NCBI GenBank assembly: GCA_963840095.1
Contig: CAWIXN010000008.1
Coordinates: forward strand, 62,001-126,000
Direction: 5' to 3'
Length of the DNA stretch: 64,000 nucleotides
Source of the DNA: DATBGO01 sp963840095
GTDB taxonomy: Bacteria; Actinomycetota; Actinomycetes; Streptosporangiales; Streptosporangiaceae
Position 1 is the first letter of the stretch, and every line of letters begins with the position of its first letter. The position numbers and the translations under genes were made by a program. The notes below the pieces were generated by a model, which was not told the DNA's origin, did not search any database, and saw nothing but the letters and a program-made list of their open reading frames with translations. Of the stretch, positions 33,212-41,433 are shown piece after piece.

Positions 33212-34152
33212 CGGCGGCGCCGCTGCGGCTGGGGACCCGCAAGAGCCCAATGGCGCAGGCCCAGTCCCTCCAGGTGGCCGGCCTGGTCACCGAGCGGACC
33301 GGCCGGCCGATCGAGCTGGCGCCGATTACCACGTTCGGCGACGTCAGCCGGGCCAACCTGGCCCAGATCGGCGGCACCGGCGTGTTCGTCAGCGGTCTGC
33401 GGGCCAGCCTGCTGGCCGGCGACATCGACTTTGCGGTGCACTCGCTTAAGGACCTGCCCACCGGGCCGGCCGAGGGGATCAGGCTCGCCGCCGTGGTCGC
33501 GAGGGACGATCCGCGCGATGCCCTGGCGGCGCGTGACGGCGCCAAGCTCGCCGACCTGGCGGCGGGCGCGCGGATCGGTACCGGATCGCCGCGCCGGGCT
33601 GCTCAGATCCTGCTGCTGCGGCCCGACCTGCGCCCGATCCCAGTGCGCGGCAACGCGGGGACCAGGCTGTCGAAGATCGGATCAGGCGAGGTCGACGCGG
33701 TCATCCTGGCCTACGCCGGCCTAGTCAGGATCGGCCGCCTCGACGCGGTGTCACAGGTCTTCGAGCCCGACGAGATGCTTCCCGCGCCGGGCCAGGGAGC
33801 GCTGGCGGTGGAGTGCCGGGCCGACCGGGATGACATTGCGGCCCTGCTGGCCTGCGCGGACGATCCGGCGAGCCGCGCGGCCACCACCGCAGAACGCACC
33901 GTGCTCGCCGCGCTGCAGGCAGGCTGCAGCGCGCCCATCGGGGCGTATGCTGCCGGCACGGATGAGTTGCGGCTGCGCGCGGTCGTCGTGGCAGCCGACG
34001 GGGGGATGGCGCTGCGGGCGAGTGCAGGCGGGCCGGCGCCCGAGGCTGAGCGCCTCGGTCGCGAGGTCGCAGCCGAGCTGCTGCAACGCGGCGCGGGAAG
34101 GTATACGGCTATGTCCGCTGGACCAATCAGCACTGGGGACGATGACGCATGA
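33208..34152 (+). CDS. hemC: Hydroxymethylbilane synthase (porphobilinogen deaminase)
   Basis: The 314-residue enzyme polymerises four porphobilinogen units. Visible motifs: LRLGTRKSPMAQAQS, DFAVHSLKDLPTG (catalytic Asp region), RIGTGSPRRAAQIL, VRGNAGTRLSKI and the dipyrromethane-cofactor Cys in LQAGCSAPIGAYA. GTG start overlapping the hemA stop. Confidence 0.95.
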   Translation: MTAAPLRLGTRKSPMAQAQSLQVAGLVTERTGRPIELAPITTFGDVSRANLAQIGGTGVFVSGLRASLLAGDIDFAVHSLKDLPTGPAEGIRLAAVVARDDPRDALAARDGAKLADLAAGARIGTGSPRRAAQILLLRPDLRPIPVRGNAGTRLSKIGSGEVDAVILAYAGLVRIGRLDAVSQVFEPDEMLPAPGQGALAVECRADRDDIAALLACADDPASRAATTAERTVLAALQAGCSAPIGAYAAGTDELRLRAVVVAADGGMALRASAGGPAPEAERLGREVAAELLQRGAGRYTAMSAGPISTGDDDA

Positions 34153-35762
34153 ATCCCAGGCCCACTACGCAGAAACCGGAAGGCAAGTCGGCAAAGCCGC
34201 CGGCCGCCGGGCTGGTCGCCTTCGTCGGCGCCGGACCCGGCGATGACGGCCTGCTGACCGTCCGCGGTGCCGACCTGCTGGCCCACGCTGACCTCGTAGC
34301 GGCCGGAGTCGAGCTGGCTGGCCAGCTCGAGCGCCTGGTGCCCGCCAAGACCGCGGTGGCCGACGCCGACGCGCTCGCGCAGGACCCGAAGCTGCTCATC
34401 AAGGCGGCCAAGGCAGGCCAGCTTGTGGTCAGGCTGCTGCCAGGGGACCCGCTGTTGTTCGGCCACGCCGCCGCCGAGGCCGCGGCCTGCGCGAAGGCCG
34501 GGGTGCCGTTCGAGATCGTGCCCGGGATTCCCGCGGCGACCGCGGTGCCCGCCTACGCGGGCATCCCGCTGGCCTCTGACACCAGCGGTGACGTCAGGGT
34601 GATCCACGCATCCGAGGTGAGCCGGATGTCGGCCGGGCCGGGCAGCCTGGTCATCCTGGGCGCCGAGACCGGGCCCGCGGATCTGGCCAAGATGCTGATG
34701 GCCGCAGGCTGGCCGGACACGGCCAAGTTCGCCATCACCTGGAATGGCACCACGACCGATCAGCACACGGTGGTCTGCGCACTCGGCTCGGTGGCGGCCG
34801 ACCTCAAGGCAGCCGGAGTCAGCCTGCTGACCGCGCATGGCCCGGCGGTGGCCGTCGTCGGCGACGGAGTGGCCGCGCAGCGGTCGCTGTCCTGGTTCGA
34901 GACCAAGCCGCTGTTCGGCTGGCGGGTCCTGGTGCCGCGGACGAAGGAGCAGGCGGAGGAGGTCTCCGAACGGCTCAGGGCCCGGGGCGCGGTACCCGAG
35001 CAGGTGCCGACCATCGCCGTCGAGCCCCCCAGGACGCCGCAGCAGATGGAGCGCGCCGTCAAGGGGCTGGTGACCGGCCGGTACCAGTGGATCGCGTTCA
35101 CGTCGGCGAACGCGGTCCGCGCTGTCAGGGAGAAGCTAGAGGAGTACGGGCTGGATGCTCGGGCGTTTGCCGGGGTGAAGGTGGCCGCGGTCGGTGAGCA
35201 GACCGCAGTCGCGCTCGGCGAGTTCGGTATCACGCCCGACCTGATCCCGGACGGTGAGCAGTCCGCTGAGGGGCTCGCCGCCGCCTGGCCGGTCTACGAC
35301 GACGTACTCGACCCGATCAACCGGGTGCTGCTGCCGCGGGCCGACATCGCGACGGAGACTCTGGTAGCCAGGCTCACCGACCTCGGCTGGGAGGCGGAGG
35401 ACGTCACGGCCTACCGGACCGTGCGGGCCGCGCCGCCGCCCGCGCCGATCAGGGAGGCGATCAAGGGGGGCGGTTTCGACGCGGTGCTGTTCACCTCGTC
35501 CTCTACGGTGCGGAACCTGATCGGCATCGCGGGCAAGCCGCACGCGGTCACGGTGATCGCGGTAATCGGGCCGCAGACCGCCAAGACCGCGGCCGAGTTC
35601 GGGCTCCGGGTCGACGTGACAGCAGCCAAGCCATCGGTCACCGCGCTGGTCGACGCCCTGGCCGAATACGGCGCCGACCTGCGGGACGCTGCTGTCGCGG
35701 CGGGTGAGCCGGTGCGTAAGCCGAGCGAGCGCCGTCGCGGTGCCCGCCGCCGGATCAGGTAG
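34149..35762 (+). CDS. hemD: Uroporphyrinogen-III C-methyltransferase / uroporphyrinogen-III synthase fusion
   Basis: The 537-residue protein has an N-terminal tetrapyrrole-methylase domain (FVGAGPGDDGLLTVRGADLL, RLLPGDPLLFGHAAAEAAAC) and a C-terminal HemD domain from about residue 258 (GWRVLVPRTKEQAEEVSERL, FTSANAVRAVREKLEEYG, VLFTSSSTVRNLIG). The fusion is normal in actinomycetes. The methylase half is divergent from stand-alone SUMT enzymes, for example in the segment after GADLL, so its activity is less certain than the synthase. The C-terminal RRGARRRIR is part of a tandem DNA repeat that continues past the stop. Confidence 0.92.
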   Translation: MNPRPTTQKPEGKSAKPPAAGLVAFVGAGPGDDGLLTVRGADLLAHADLVAAGVELAGQLERLVPAKTAVADADALAQDPKLLIKAAKAGQLVVRLLPGDPLLFGHAAAEAAACAKAGVPFEIVPGIPAATAVPAYAGIPLASDTSGDVRVIHASEVSRMSAGPGSLVILGAETGPADLAKMLMAAGWPDTAKFAITWNGTTTDQHTVVCALGSVAADLKAAGVSLLTAHGPAVAVVGDGVAAQRSLSWFETKPLFGWRVLVPRTKEQAEEVSERLRARGAVPEQVPTIAVEPPRTPQQMERAVKGLVTGRYQWIAFTSANAVRAVREKLEEYGLDARAFAGVKVAAVGEQTAVALGEFGITPDLIPDGEQSAEGLAAAWPVYDDVLDPINRVLLPRADIATETLVARLTDLGWEAEDVTAYRTVRAAPPPAPIREAIKGGGFDAVLFTSSSTVRNLIGIAGKPHAVTVIAVIGPQTAKTAAEFGLRVDVTAAKPSVTALVDALAEYGADLRDAAVAAGEPVRKPSERRRGARRRIR

Positions 35763-35865
35763 CTCCCGTGGTGTCCGCCGGTCCGCCGCCGGATCAGGTA
35801 GCCGTCCTGGTGCCCGCCGCCGGATCAGGTACCGTCGCGGTGCCCGCAGCCGGATCAGGTTGGCC
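35735..35865. repeat. About 30-bp tandem repeat spanning the end of hemD
   Basis: The core CGCCGCCGGATCAGGTA occurs at 35745-35761, 35784-35800 and 35815-35831, with a fourth variant at 35845-35860. The first copy contains the hemD stop codon; the rest are downstream. Confidence 0.85.
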
Positions 35866-35935
35866 GCCATCAGGCGGACGGGCTCCAGGCCCCTGGCCGG
35901 TGCAGTCAGGCCGAGCAGGTAGTCCTGACCAGCAG

Positions 35936-35990
35936 GCACCGAACAGTTAGCCCCCGAACAGCTAGCACCGAACAGCTAGCACCGAACAGC
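35936..35990. repeat. 14-bp tandem repeat just upstream of hemB
   Basis: GAACAGCTAGCACC is repeated at 35956-35969 and 35970-35983, flanked by a degenerate copy (35941-35955) and a partial one (35984-35990). The hemB ribosome site (AAGGAG, 35992-35997) follows at once. Confidence 0.85.
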
Positions 35991-36003
35991 CAAGGAGCGT
36001 CCG

Positions 36004-36987
36004 ATGACCGCCCGATTCCCGGTCGCCCGCCCGCGCAGGCTCCGGCGCAGCCCGGCGCTGCGCCGCCTGGTGGCGTCGGCCACCGTGCGGCCGGCCGACC
36101 TGGTGCTGCCGCTGTTCGTGAAGGAGGGGATCAGCGAGCCGCAGCCAGTCACCTCGATGCCCGGCGTGCAGCAGCACACCAGGGACAGCCTCCGTAAGGC
36201 CGCCGCCGAGGCGGTCGACGCCGGGGTGGGCGGGCTGATCTTGTTCGGCATCCCGGCCGTCAAGGACGCGCGGGGAAGCGCAGCCGACGACCCCGGCGGC
36301 ATAGTCCAGCTTGCCCTGCGTGACCTGGCGGCCGAGGTGGGCGACGACACTGTGCTCATGGCTGACCTGTGCCTGGACGAGTACACCGATCATGGCCATT
36401 GCGGGCTGCTCACCGCGGTCGGCGAGGTGGACAACGATGCGACCCTGGAGCGCTACGCCTCGATCGCGGTCGCGCAGGCGGCGGCGGGCGCGCAGGTCGT
36501 CGCTCCGAGCGGGATGATGGACGGCCAGGTCGGCGCGATCAGGTCAGCACTGGACGCGGGTGCTTTCGGCGAGGTCGCGATCTGCGCGTACTCGGCCAAG
36601 TACGCCTCGGCGTTCTACGGGCCATTCCGTGATGCGGCCGAGTGCGCGCCCCAGTTCGGCGACCGGGCGGCCTACCAGCAGGACCCGGCCGGCTCGGACG
36701 AAGCACTGCGCGAGGTCCTGCTGGATGTCGACGAGGGCGCCGACATCGTCATGGTCAAGCCCGCGCTCCCTTACCTGGATGTTCTCAGCCGGGTCGCCGC
36801 TTCCGTCCACCTGCCGGTCGCCGCGTACCAGGTCAGCGGCGAGTATGCGATGGTGGAGGCCGCAGCGGCCAACGGCTGGCTGGACCGGGACCGGGTGATC
36901 ATGGAGACGCTGACCGCGATCCGTCGGGCCGGCGCCGACATCATCCTCACCTACTGGGCCACCGAGGCCGCCCGGCGCCTGCGCTGA
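36004..36987 (+). CDS. hemB: Delta-aminolevulinic acid dehydratase (porphobilinogen synthase)
   Basis: The 327-residue enzyme condenses two aminolevulinate molecules. The Schiff-base lysines lie in YSAKYASAFYGPFRDA and VMVKPALPYLD. The metal-site segment is DLCLDEYTDHGHCG: one of the zinc Cys residues is Asp, so this looks like the magnesium- or mixed-type site rather than the all-Cys zinc type. It is separated from hemD by about 240 bp of repeats and may have its own promoter. AAGGAG lies 6 bp before the ATG. Confidence 0.95.
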   Translation: MTARFPVARPRRLRRSPALRRLVASATVRPADLVLPLFVKEGISEPQPVTSMPGVQQHTRDSLRKAAAEAVDAGVGGLILFGIPAVKDARGSAADDPGGIVQLALRDLAAEVGDDTVLMADLCLDEYTDHGHCGLLTAVGEVDNDATLERYASIAVAQAAAGAQVVAPSGMMDGQVGAIRSALDAGAFGEVAICAYSAKYASAFYGPFRDAAECAPQFGDRAAYQQDPAGSDEALREVLLDVDEGADIVMVKPALPYLDVLSRVAASVHLPVAAYQVSGEYAMVEAAAANGWLDRDRVIMETLTAIRRAGADIILTYWATEAARRLR

Positions 36988-37662
36988 GCCTGTCCCTCGG
37001 ACGGCGGTCCGGCGCCTGCGCTGAGCATGAACGTGGGCGGAGGTCGGGCGCCGAGCGTGAGGTCCGGCCTCACACCTCGCCCGGCATCGCCTCGGTGTCA
37101 CCGCGCGCCTCAGTGTCACCTCACACCTCACCGGTGGTGAGGAGATTCCGCGCTGCCGCCTTACTGATTCCCGAATCCATCTGGTAATTCCTTACTGATT
37201 CCCGAATCCATCAGCCGCGCGTGGGCGCTGAGCGGGCGGGCCGCCTTCCTGCGAGCGACAAACTGAGCGGCAAACCGGTCATTTTCGTGCAAGAAGCAGG
37301 CTCCGCCGAGGTCGTCAGTGACCAGCCGCGATGACGTCTAGAAGATCATGAAGATAGGTGGCGGCATATACAGGCACTGCTGCTGGATCGGCAGTAAAGT
37401 GCCATCCACGCCATTAATTGCCGCGCCATCGGCTGCGGAATTCGTCCAGCGGGGCCCGGTTACGGGCGGCTAGGGCGAAGCGGCGGATGCGGGGTCGCCG
37501 GCCAGATGGCCCCGACGTTTGAGCACGGATTTTGGATGACCGCCTAACGGTCACCATGCCGCAACTGGTGGGCAACGCCTCGGTCTCAGGCCGGGGGGTC
37601 CCGGTCAGGCAGTCGGCGCCCCAGGGCATTATCGGTAGCGAGAGCAGCAGGGAGTGGGGCCG
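36988..37662. other. Gene-free region between hemB and the Prim-Pol gene
   Basis: About 670 bp without a convincing gene. It contains CCTC(G/A)GTGTCACC and CCTCACACCTC repeats (37066-37132), an exact 23-bp direct repeat (37159-37181 and 37190-37212), a more AT-rich stretch (37280-37440) and a possible hairpin with arms GGCACT/AGTGCC near 37373-37402. The AT-rich part is the likely promoter area for the downstream gene. Confidence 0.5.
37159..37212. repeat. Exact 23-bp direct repeat, 31-bp period
   Basis: CCTTACTGATTCCCGAATCC followed by ATC occurs at 37159-37181 and again at 37190-37212, separated by 8 bp (TGGTAATT). Inside the unit GATTCCCGAATC is itself a near-palindrome. Confidence 0.85.
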
Positions 37663-38328
37663 ATGGTCGAGGCGGTGCTGCGCGCGAGGCGCCGCAGGGC
37701 CGTGGAGCGGATGGCAGTCGCTGCCGTCGGCTACGCGGCAATGGGCTGGCCGGTCTGCGCGGGCGCATATCCGCCTGGCCGCCCGAGCCACGCAGGCGAG
37801 ATCAGCCGATCTTGCTCGTGTGACCGCATCGGCTGCCCGGCTCCCGGCGCGCACCCGATGTCGGCGGCCTGGCAGCTGCAGGCGACCGCCGACCCGGCGC
37901 TGGCCGCGCGCCGGTGGGCGGTGCGGCCGGAAGCGAACGTTATCCTGGTCACCGGCCGGACCTTTGACGTGCTTGATGTCCCGGCCGAGGTGGGGCAGAC
38001 GGCGCTGGCCCAGATGCAGCGGTCCGGCGTGCGGCCCGGCCCGGTCGCCCTCAGCGCGGGAAACCGGGCCCTGTTCTTCGTCACGACCCGCGGCGCACCT
38101 GAAGACGAGATCGAATGGTGGTCCTGCCATCTGGATTGTGAGCCTGAAGCGGTCGCGCAAGTGACCGGCCTGCGCTGGCACTGCAGAGACAGCTACGTAC
38201 TCGCTCCGCCGTCTCGCTATGCGGGCACCCTCGCCGCGCAATGGCTGCGGCCGCCGGGCGAGGCATCCTTGCCTGATGGGCTGCGGCTGCTCGAGTTCCT
38301 CGCCGACGCCTGCGGCGGAGCCGCCTGA
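37663..38328 (+). CDS. Prim-Pol (bifunctional DNA primase/polymerase N-terminal) domain protein
   Basis: From ATG 37663 (GGGAG upstream) the protein has 221 residues and matches the Prim-Pol domain pattern: AAVGYAAMGWPVCAGAYPPG, WAVRPEANVILVTGRTFDVL, DVPAE, and a late WRCxDSYVLAPPSRYA-type segment. Stand-alone actinobacterial Prim-Pol proteins sit near hemL and have no assigned role. The canonical DxD-type metal residues reduce here to FDVLDVP, so catalytic ability is uncertain. Its stop (TGA 38326-38328) overlaps the ATG of the 54-codon repeat frame. Confidence 0.75.
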   Translation: MVEAVLRARRRRAVERMAVAAVGYAAMGWPVCAGAYPPGRPSHAGEISRSCSCDRIGCPAPGAHPMSAAWQLQATADPALAARRWAVRPEANVILVTGRTFDVLDVPAEVGQTALAQMQRSGVRPGPVALSAGNRALFFVTTRGAPEDEIEWWSCHLDCEPEAVAQVTGLRWHCRDSYVLAPPSRYAGTLAAQWLRPPGEASLPDGLRLLEFLADACGGAA

Positions 38329-38494
38329 TGGCCGGCGAGGCCTGCGTGGGAGTCCGCCTGATGACGGGCCAGGCCTGCGTGGGAGTCCGCCTGATGACGG
38401 GCCAGGCCTGCGCGGGGGTCCGCCTGATGACGGGCCAGGTTTGCGCGGCGGTCCGCCTGATGGCGGCCGGGGCCTGCGGCGGGCCTGCCTGATG
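38321..38494 (+). repeat. 33-bp tandem repeat carrying a TGATG stop-start junction
   Basis: CCGCCTGATG recurs at 38321, 38354, 38387, 38420 and 38453, with a variant at 38485, a strict 33-bp period. The first copy holds the Prim-Pol stop codon and the last holds the hemL start codon, so the array looks like an expansion of a stop-start junction. Confidence 0.9.
38328..38492 (+). CDS. 54-residue repeat ORF bridging the Prim-Pol gene and hemL
   Basis: ATG 38328 overlaps the Prim-Pol stop (TGATG) and the frame ends at TGA 38490-38492, overlapping the hemL ATG 38492 (TGATG). It encodes five 11-residue units of the form MTGQACVGVRL. Both junctions have ideal geometry for translational coupling, so it may be translated as a bridge even if the peptide has no function. 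No known domain. The repeat is also open in other frames, so composition alone proves nothing. Confidence 0.4.
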   Translation: MAGEACVGVRLMTGQACVGVRLMTGQACAGVRLMTGQVCAAVRLMAAGACGGPA

Positions 38495-39790
38495 GCCGGC
38501 CAGGAGCGCTCCGCTGAACTGTTCAGCCGGGCCAGCGCCGTGATGCCGGGCGGGGTCAACTCCCCGGTGCGCGCGTTCGGCGCGGTCGGCGGCGTACCGG
38601 TGTTCATGGCCTCCGGGCGCGGTCCGTATCTCACCGACGTGGATGGCCGTGAATACGTCGACCTGGTGTGCTCCTGGGGCCCGATGATCCTCGGGCACGC
38701 CCACCCCGCGGTGACCAGCGCTCTGCGTGCGGCGGTCGGCAACGGGACCTCGTTCGGGACCGTGACGGCGTCGGAGGTCGAGCTGGCCGAGGAACTCATC
38801 TCGCGCGCTCCGGTGCAGAAGGTGCGCCTGGTCAGCTCGGGGACCGAGGCGACCATGTCGGCGCTGCGGCTGGCCCGCGGCTTTACCGGGCGCCGGCTCG
38901 TGGTCAAGTTCGCCGGCTGCTACCACGGGCACGTCGATGCCCTGCTGGCCGCCGCCGGATCGGGGGTCGCCACCTTCGGGCTGCCCGACTCACCCGGGGT
39001 GACCGGCGCGATCGCCGCTGACACTCTGGTGCTGCCCTACAACGACCCGGCGGCGGTACGCGAGGCGTTCGCGGCCCACGGCGAGCAGGTCGCCTGCGTG
39101 ATCACCGAGGCGTGCCCGGCGAACATGGGCGTGGTCCCGCCGGCGGCCGGTTTCAATGAGCTGCTCGCCGGGCTCTGCCGCGAGTACGGCGCGCTGCTGA
39201 TCATGGATGAGGTGCTGACCGGTTTCCGGGTCACCCGGTCGGGCTGGTACGGGCGCGAAGGCATCGTCGCGGACCTGATGACCTTCGGCAAGGTGATGGG
39301 CGGCGGCCTGCCCGCCGCGGCGTTCGGCGGGCGCGCGGAGATCATGGACAAGCTGGCTCCGGCCGGGCCGGTCTACCAGGCGGGCACGCTGTCCGGCAAC
39401 CCGCTGGCCACCGCGGCCGGCCTGGCCACGCTGCGGGAGTGCACCCCCGAGGTGTACGCACGGGTGGATGAGGCCGCCGCAGCCGTCGCCAAGCTGGCCG
39501 AGGACGCGTTGACCGCGGCGGGGGTGCCGTTCCGGCTGCAGGAGGCCGGCAGTCTGTTCTCCGTCTTCCTCGGCGTCGCCGGCCCGGTGCGCGACTTCGG
39601 CGAAGCGCGGGGGCAGTCGAGCGAGGCCTACGCCGCGTTCTTTCACGCCATGCTGGACCAGGGCGTTTACCTGCCGCCGTCGCCGTATGAGGCGTGGTTC
39701 CTTTCCGCGGCCCACGACGACGCCGCGGTGGCCTGTATCGCCGCCGCCTTGCCCGCCGCCGCGCGCGCCGCGGCGGCTGCGCTCGGCTGA
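38492..39790 (+). CDS. hemL: Glutamate-1-semialdehyde 2,1-aminomutase
   Basis: The 432-residue PLP enzyme converts glutamate-1-semialdehyde to 5-aminolevulinate. Motifs: VMPGGVNSPVRAFGAVGG, SSGTEATMSALRLARGFTGR, FAGCYHGHVDALL, LIMDEVLTGFRV and the PLP Lys in TFGKVMGGGLPAAAFGG. ATG 38492 is the family-like start (MAGQERSAELF), although the frame is open further upstream through the repeat array. Confidence 0.95.
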   Translation: MAGQERSAELFSRASAVMPGGVNSPVRAFGAVGGVPVFMASGRGPYLTDVDGREYVDLVCSWGPMILGHAHPAVTSALRAAVGNGTSFGTVTASEVELAEELISRAPVQKVRLVSSGTEATMSALRLARGFTGRRLVVKFAGCYHGHVDALLAAAGSGVATFGLPDSPGVTGAIAADTLVLPYNDPAAVREAFAAHGEQVACVITEACPANMGVVPPAAGFNELLAGLCREYGALLIMDEVLTGFRVTRSGWYGREGIVADLMTFGKVMGGGLPAAAFGGRAEIMDKLAPAGPVYQAGTLSGNPLATAAGLATLRECTPEVYARVDEAAAAVAKLAEDALTAAGVPFRLQEAGSLFSVFLGVAGPVRDFGEARGQSSEAYAAFFHAMLDQGVYLPPSPYEAWFLSAAHDDAAVACIAAALPAAARAAAAALG

Positions 39791-39825
39791 TCAGCGGCCG
39801 CCGCCGCGCCGAGCGCCTGGTCCGG

Positions 39826-40086
39826 GTGATCGAGGACACCTCGTCGGCGGTACGCGGCCTGCCGGTGCTCAACCAGGACAAGGTCTGGAACCGGGTCCGG
39901 CAGGTCGGCCTGGCCGAACTGCTGCAGTTCGACTGGACCCTGGTCGGGGAGTCCGATGCGTTGTCCACCGAGGTGGGAGCCGTATACGCGCTGGACGAGC
40001 TGGATATCCCCGGCTACGAGGCCAGGCTGCGGAAAATCCGCGAAACGATCGGCGAGCGGAAACGGTACCTGGAGATCCTGGCCTGA
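39826..40086 (+). CDS. Small hypothetical protein after hemL
   Basis: GTG 39826 opens an 86-residue soluble frame (VIEDTSSAVRGLPVLNQDKV, then WNRVRQVGLAELLQFDWTLV, and a helical end RLRKIRETIGERKRYLEIL). Its amino-acid composition and absence of low complexity look like a real globular protein. I do not recognise the family. It starts 36 bp after hemL on the same strand. The ribosome site is weak, so the start is uncertain. Confidence 0.55.
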   Translation: MIEDTSSAVRGLPVLNQDKVWNRVRQVGLAELLQFDWTLVGESDALSTEVGAVYALDELDIPGYEARLRKIRETIGERKRYLEILA

Positions 40087-40217
40087 GCCTGACGCTGGGC
40101 CCGGTCCGGACAGTGGCGGGGACCGGGCCCGGTTATTCGTTAATACTGCTCGTTCGCTACGGCCAGACGGCACCGGCCGGTCCTGATCGTCATGCGGCGG
40201 GGTGCCGGTTCTGGGAG

Positions 40218-41171
40218 TCAGCCGACGGCGACCGCGACGATTCCGGCCACGATGGCCGTCGCTCCGCCGAGACGGCGGGCCAGGCTGCCCTCGCCGAGCA
40301 GCCGTCTGCCCAGCAGGACGCCGAACAGGACGCTGACCTCGCGAGCCGGAGCGACGGCGCTGACCGCGCTGAATCGGAGCGCGATCAGCACCAGGATGTA
40401 GGCCAGCGGCGCCAGGGCGGCCGCGCCGAGCACCTGCAGCCGGTATGACCGCCACACCCGGGCGGTCCGCGACCGGTCCCGCAGCACCAGCGGCGCGAAG
40501 GCCACGGCCATGACCGGGAAGGCCGCATACGCCTGCAGCAGCGGCGGGGTATGCAGCGTGGTCACCGCGTACTTATCCCACAGGGTGTAGGAGGCGATGA
40601 ACATCCCGGTGATCCCGGCGAACGTCACCGCCTTCGCGCTCGGACGCGGCCGCGGCGGCGCGTCGGCCGGGCCGGTCGCGGTCAGCGGCACCGCGCCTGC
40701 GGCGGGTACCTGCGCCAGCAGGCGCGGGGCGGGAGCCAGGCGCGCCTGAGCGGGGATGCCGAGCACCATGACGCCCGCGACGATGAGCAGTATCCCGGCG
40801 ATGCCGACCAGGCCCGGACGCTCACCGAGCAGGACGATGCCGGCCAGAGCGGCCAGCATCGCGCCGGTTCCGCGGCCGATCGGATACACCAGGGACAGCT
40901 CGCCCAGCCGGTAGCCGTTTTGCAGGAACAGGAAGTAGGCCGCCTGCAGCACTCCGGTTCCGGCCATGAACGCCCAGTTGAGCGCGGTCAGATCGGGCCG
41001 GCCGACGATCAGGACAACGGCCGCGAGCGGCCCGTACCCGACGGCCGCGACCGCGGCCACCAGCCAGATGAACCCGGTGGCACCGGCCGTCGACGCCTGC
41101 TTGCTGAACAAGTTCCAACTGGCGTGGGCAACGGCCGCGACGAGGATGAGGGCAATGGCCGTGATGCTCAA
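40218..41171 (-). CDS. EamA/DMT-superfamily membrane transporter
   Basis: The 317-residue protein has two EamA halves with about ten membrane helices: IALILVAAVAHASWNLFSKQ near the start, LSLVYPIGRGTGAMLAALAG in the first half, SAVAPAREVSVLFGVLLGRR in the second. A Pro/Ala linker (about 145-175) joins them. DMT proteins export or import small metabolites; the substrate is not predictable. Encoded opposite to its neighbours. Confidence 0.85.
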   Translation of the reverse strand: MSITAIALILVAAVAHASWNLFSKQASTAGATGFIWLVAAVAAVGYGPLAAVVLIVGRPDLTALNWAFMAGTGVLQAAYFLFLQNGYRLGELSLVYPIGRGTGAMLAALAGIVLLGERPGLVGIAGILLIVAGVMVLGIPAQARLAPAPRLLAQVPAAGAVPLTATGPADAPPRPRPSAKAVTFAGITGMFIASYTLWDKYAVTTLHTPPLLQAYAAFPVMAVAFAPLVLRDRSRTARVWRSYRLQVLGAAALAPLAYILVLIALRFSAVSAVAPAREVSVLFGVLLGRRLLGEGSLARRLGGATAIVAGIVAVAVG

Positions 41172-41433
41172 GGGCTGGCTCCTGCCATCTGGCCCGTTAT
41201 GGGCACGGCTAACAGAGCCCTCGAGGTTTCTATCCCGTCAGGTGTACGTCCGGCGCAGCCGTCTTCCGCTGCGGCGGGCTCCTGGCGCCGCTCGGTCCAG
41301 GCCGCCCCGCCCTGATTTTCGGCTCGTGAGGCGGACGGGGCACGGAACCCTAGGCGCAGCCACATGCTGCCGCCAGGATATCGCCGATCTCGCCGGCCGT
41401 CGCCGCGGCCGATCCGGGTAAGCTGTGCGCGCC

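Noticed and set aside
37414..38907. Long open frame on the minus strand opposite the Prim-Pol gene and hemL
   Set aside because: It is the antisense shadow of two recognised genes and consists of Arg/Pro-rich repeats from the 33-bp array.
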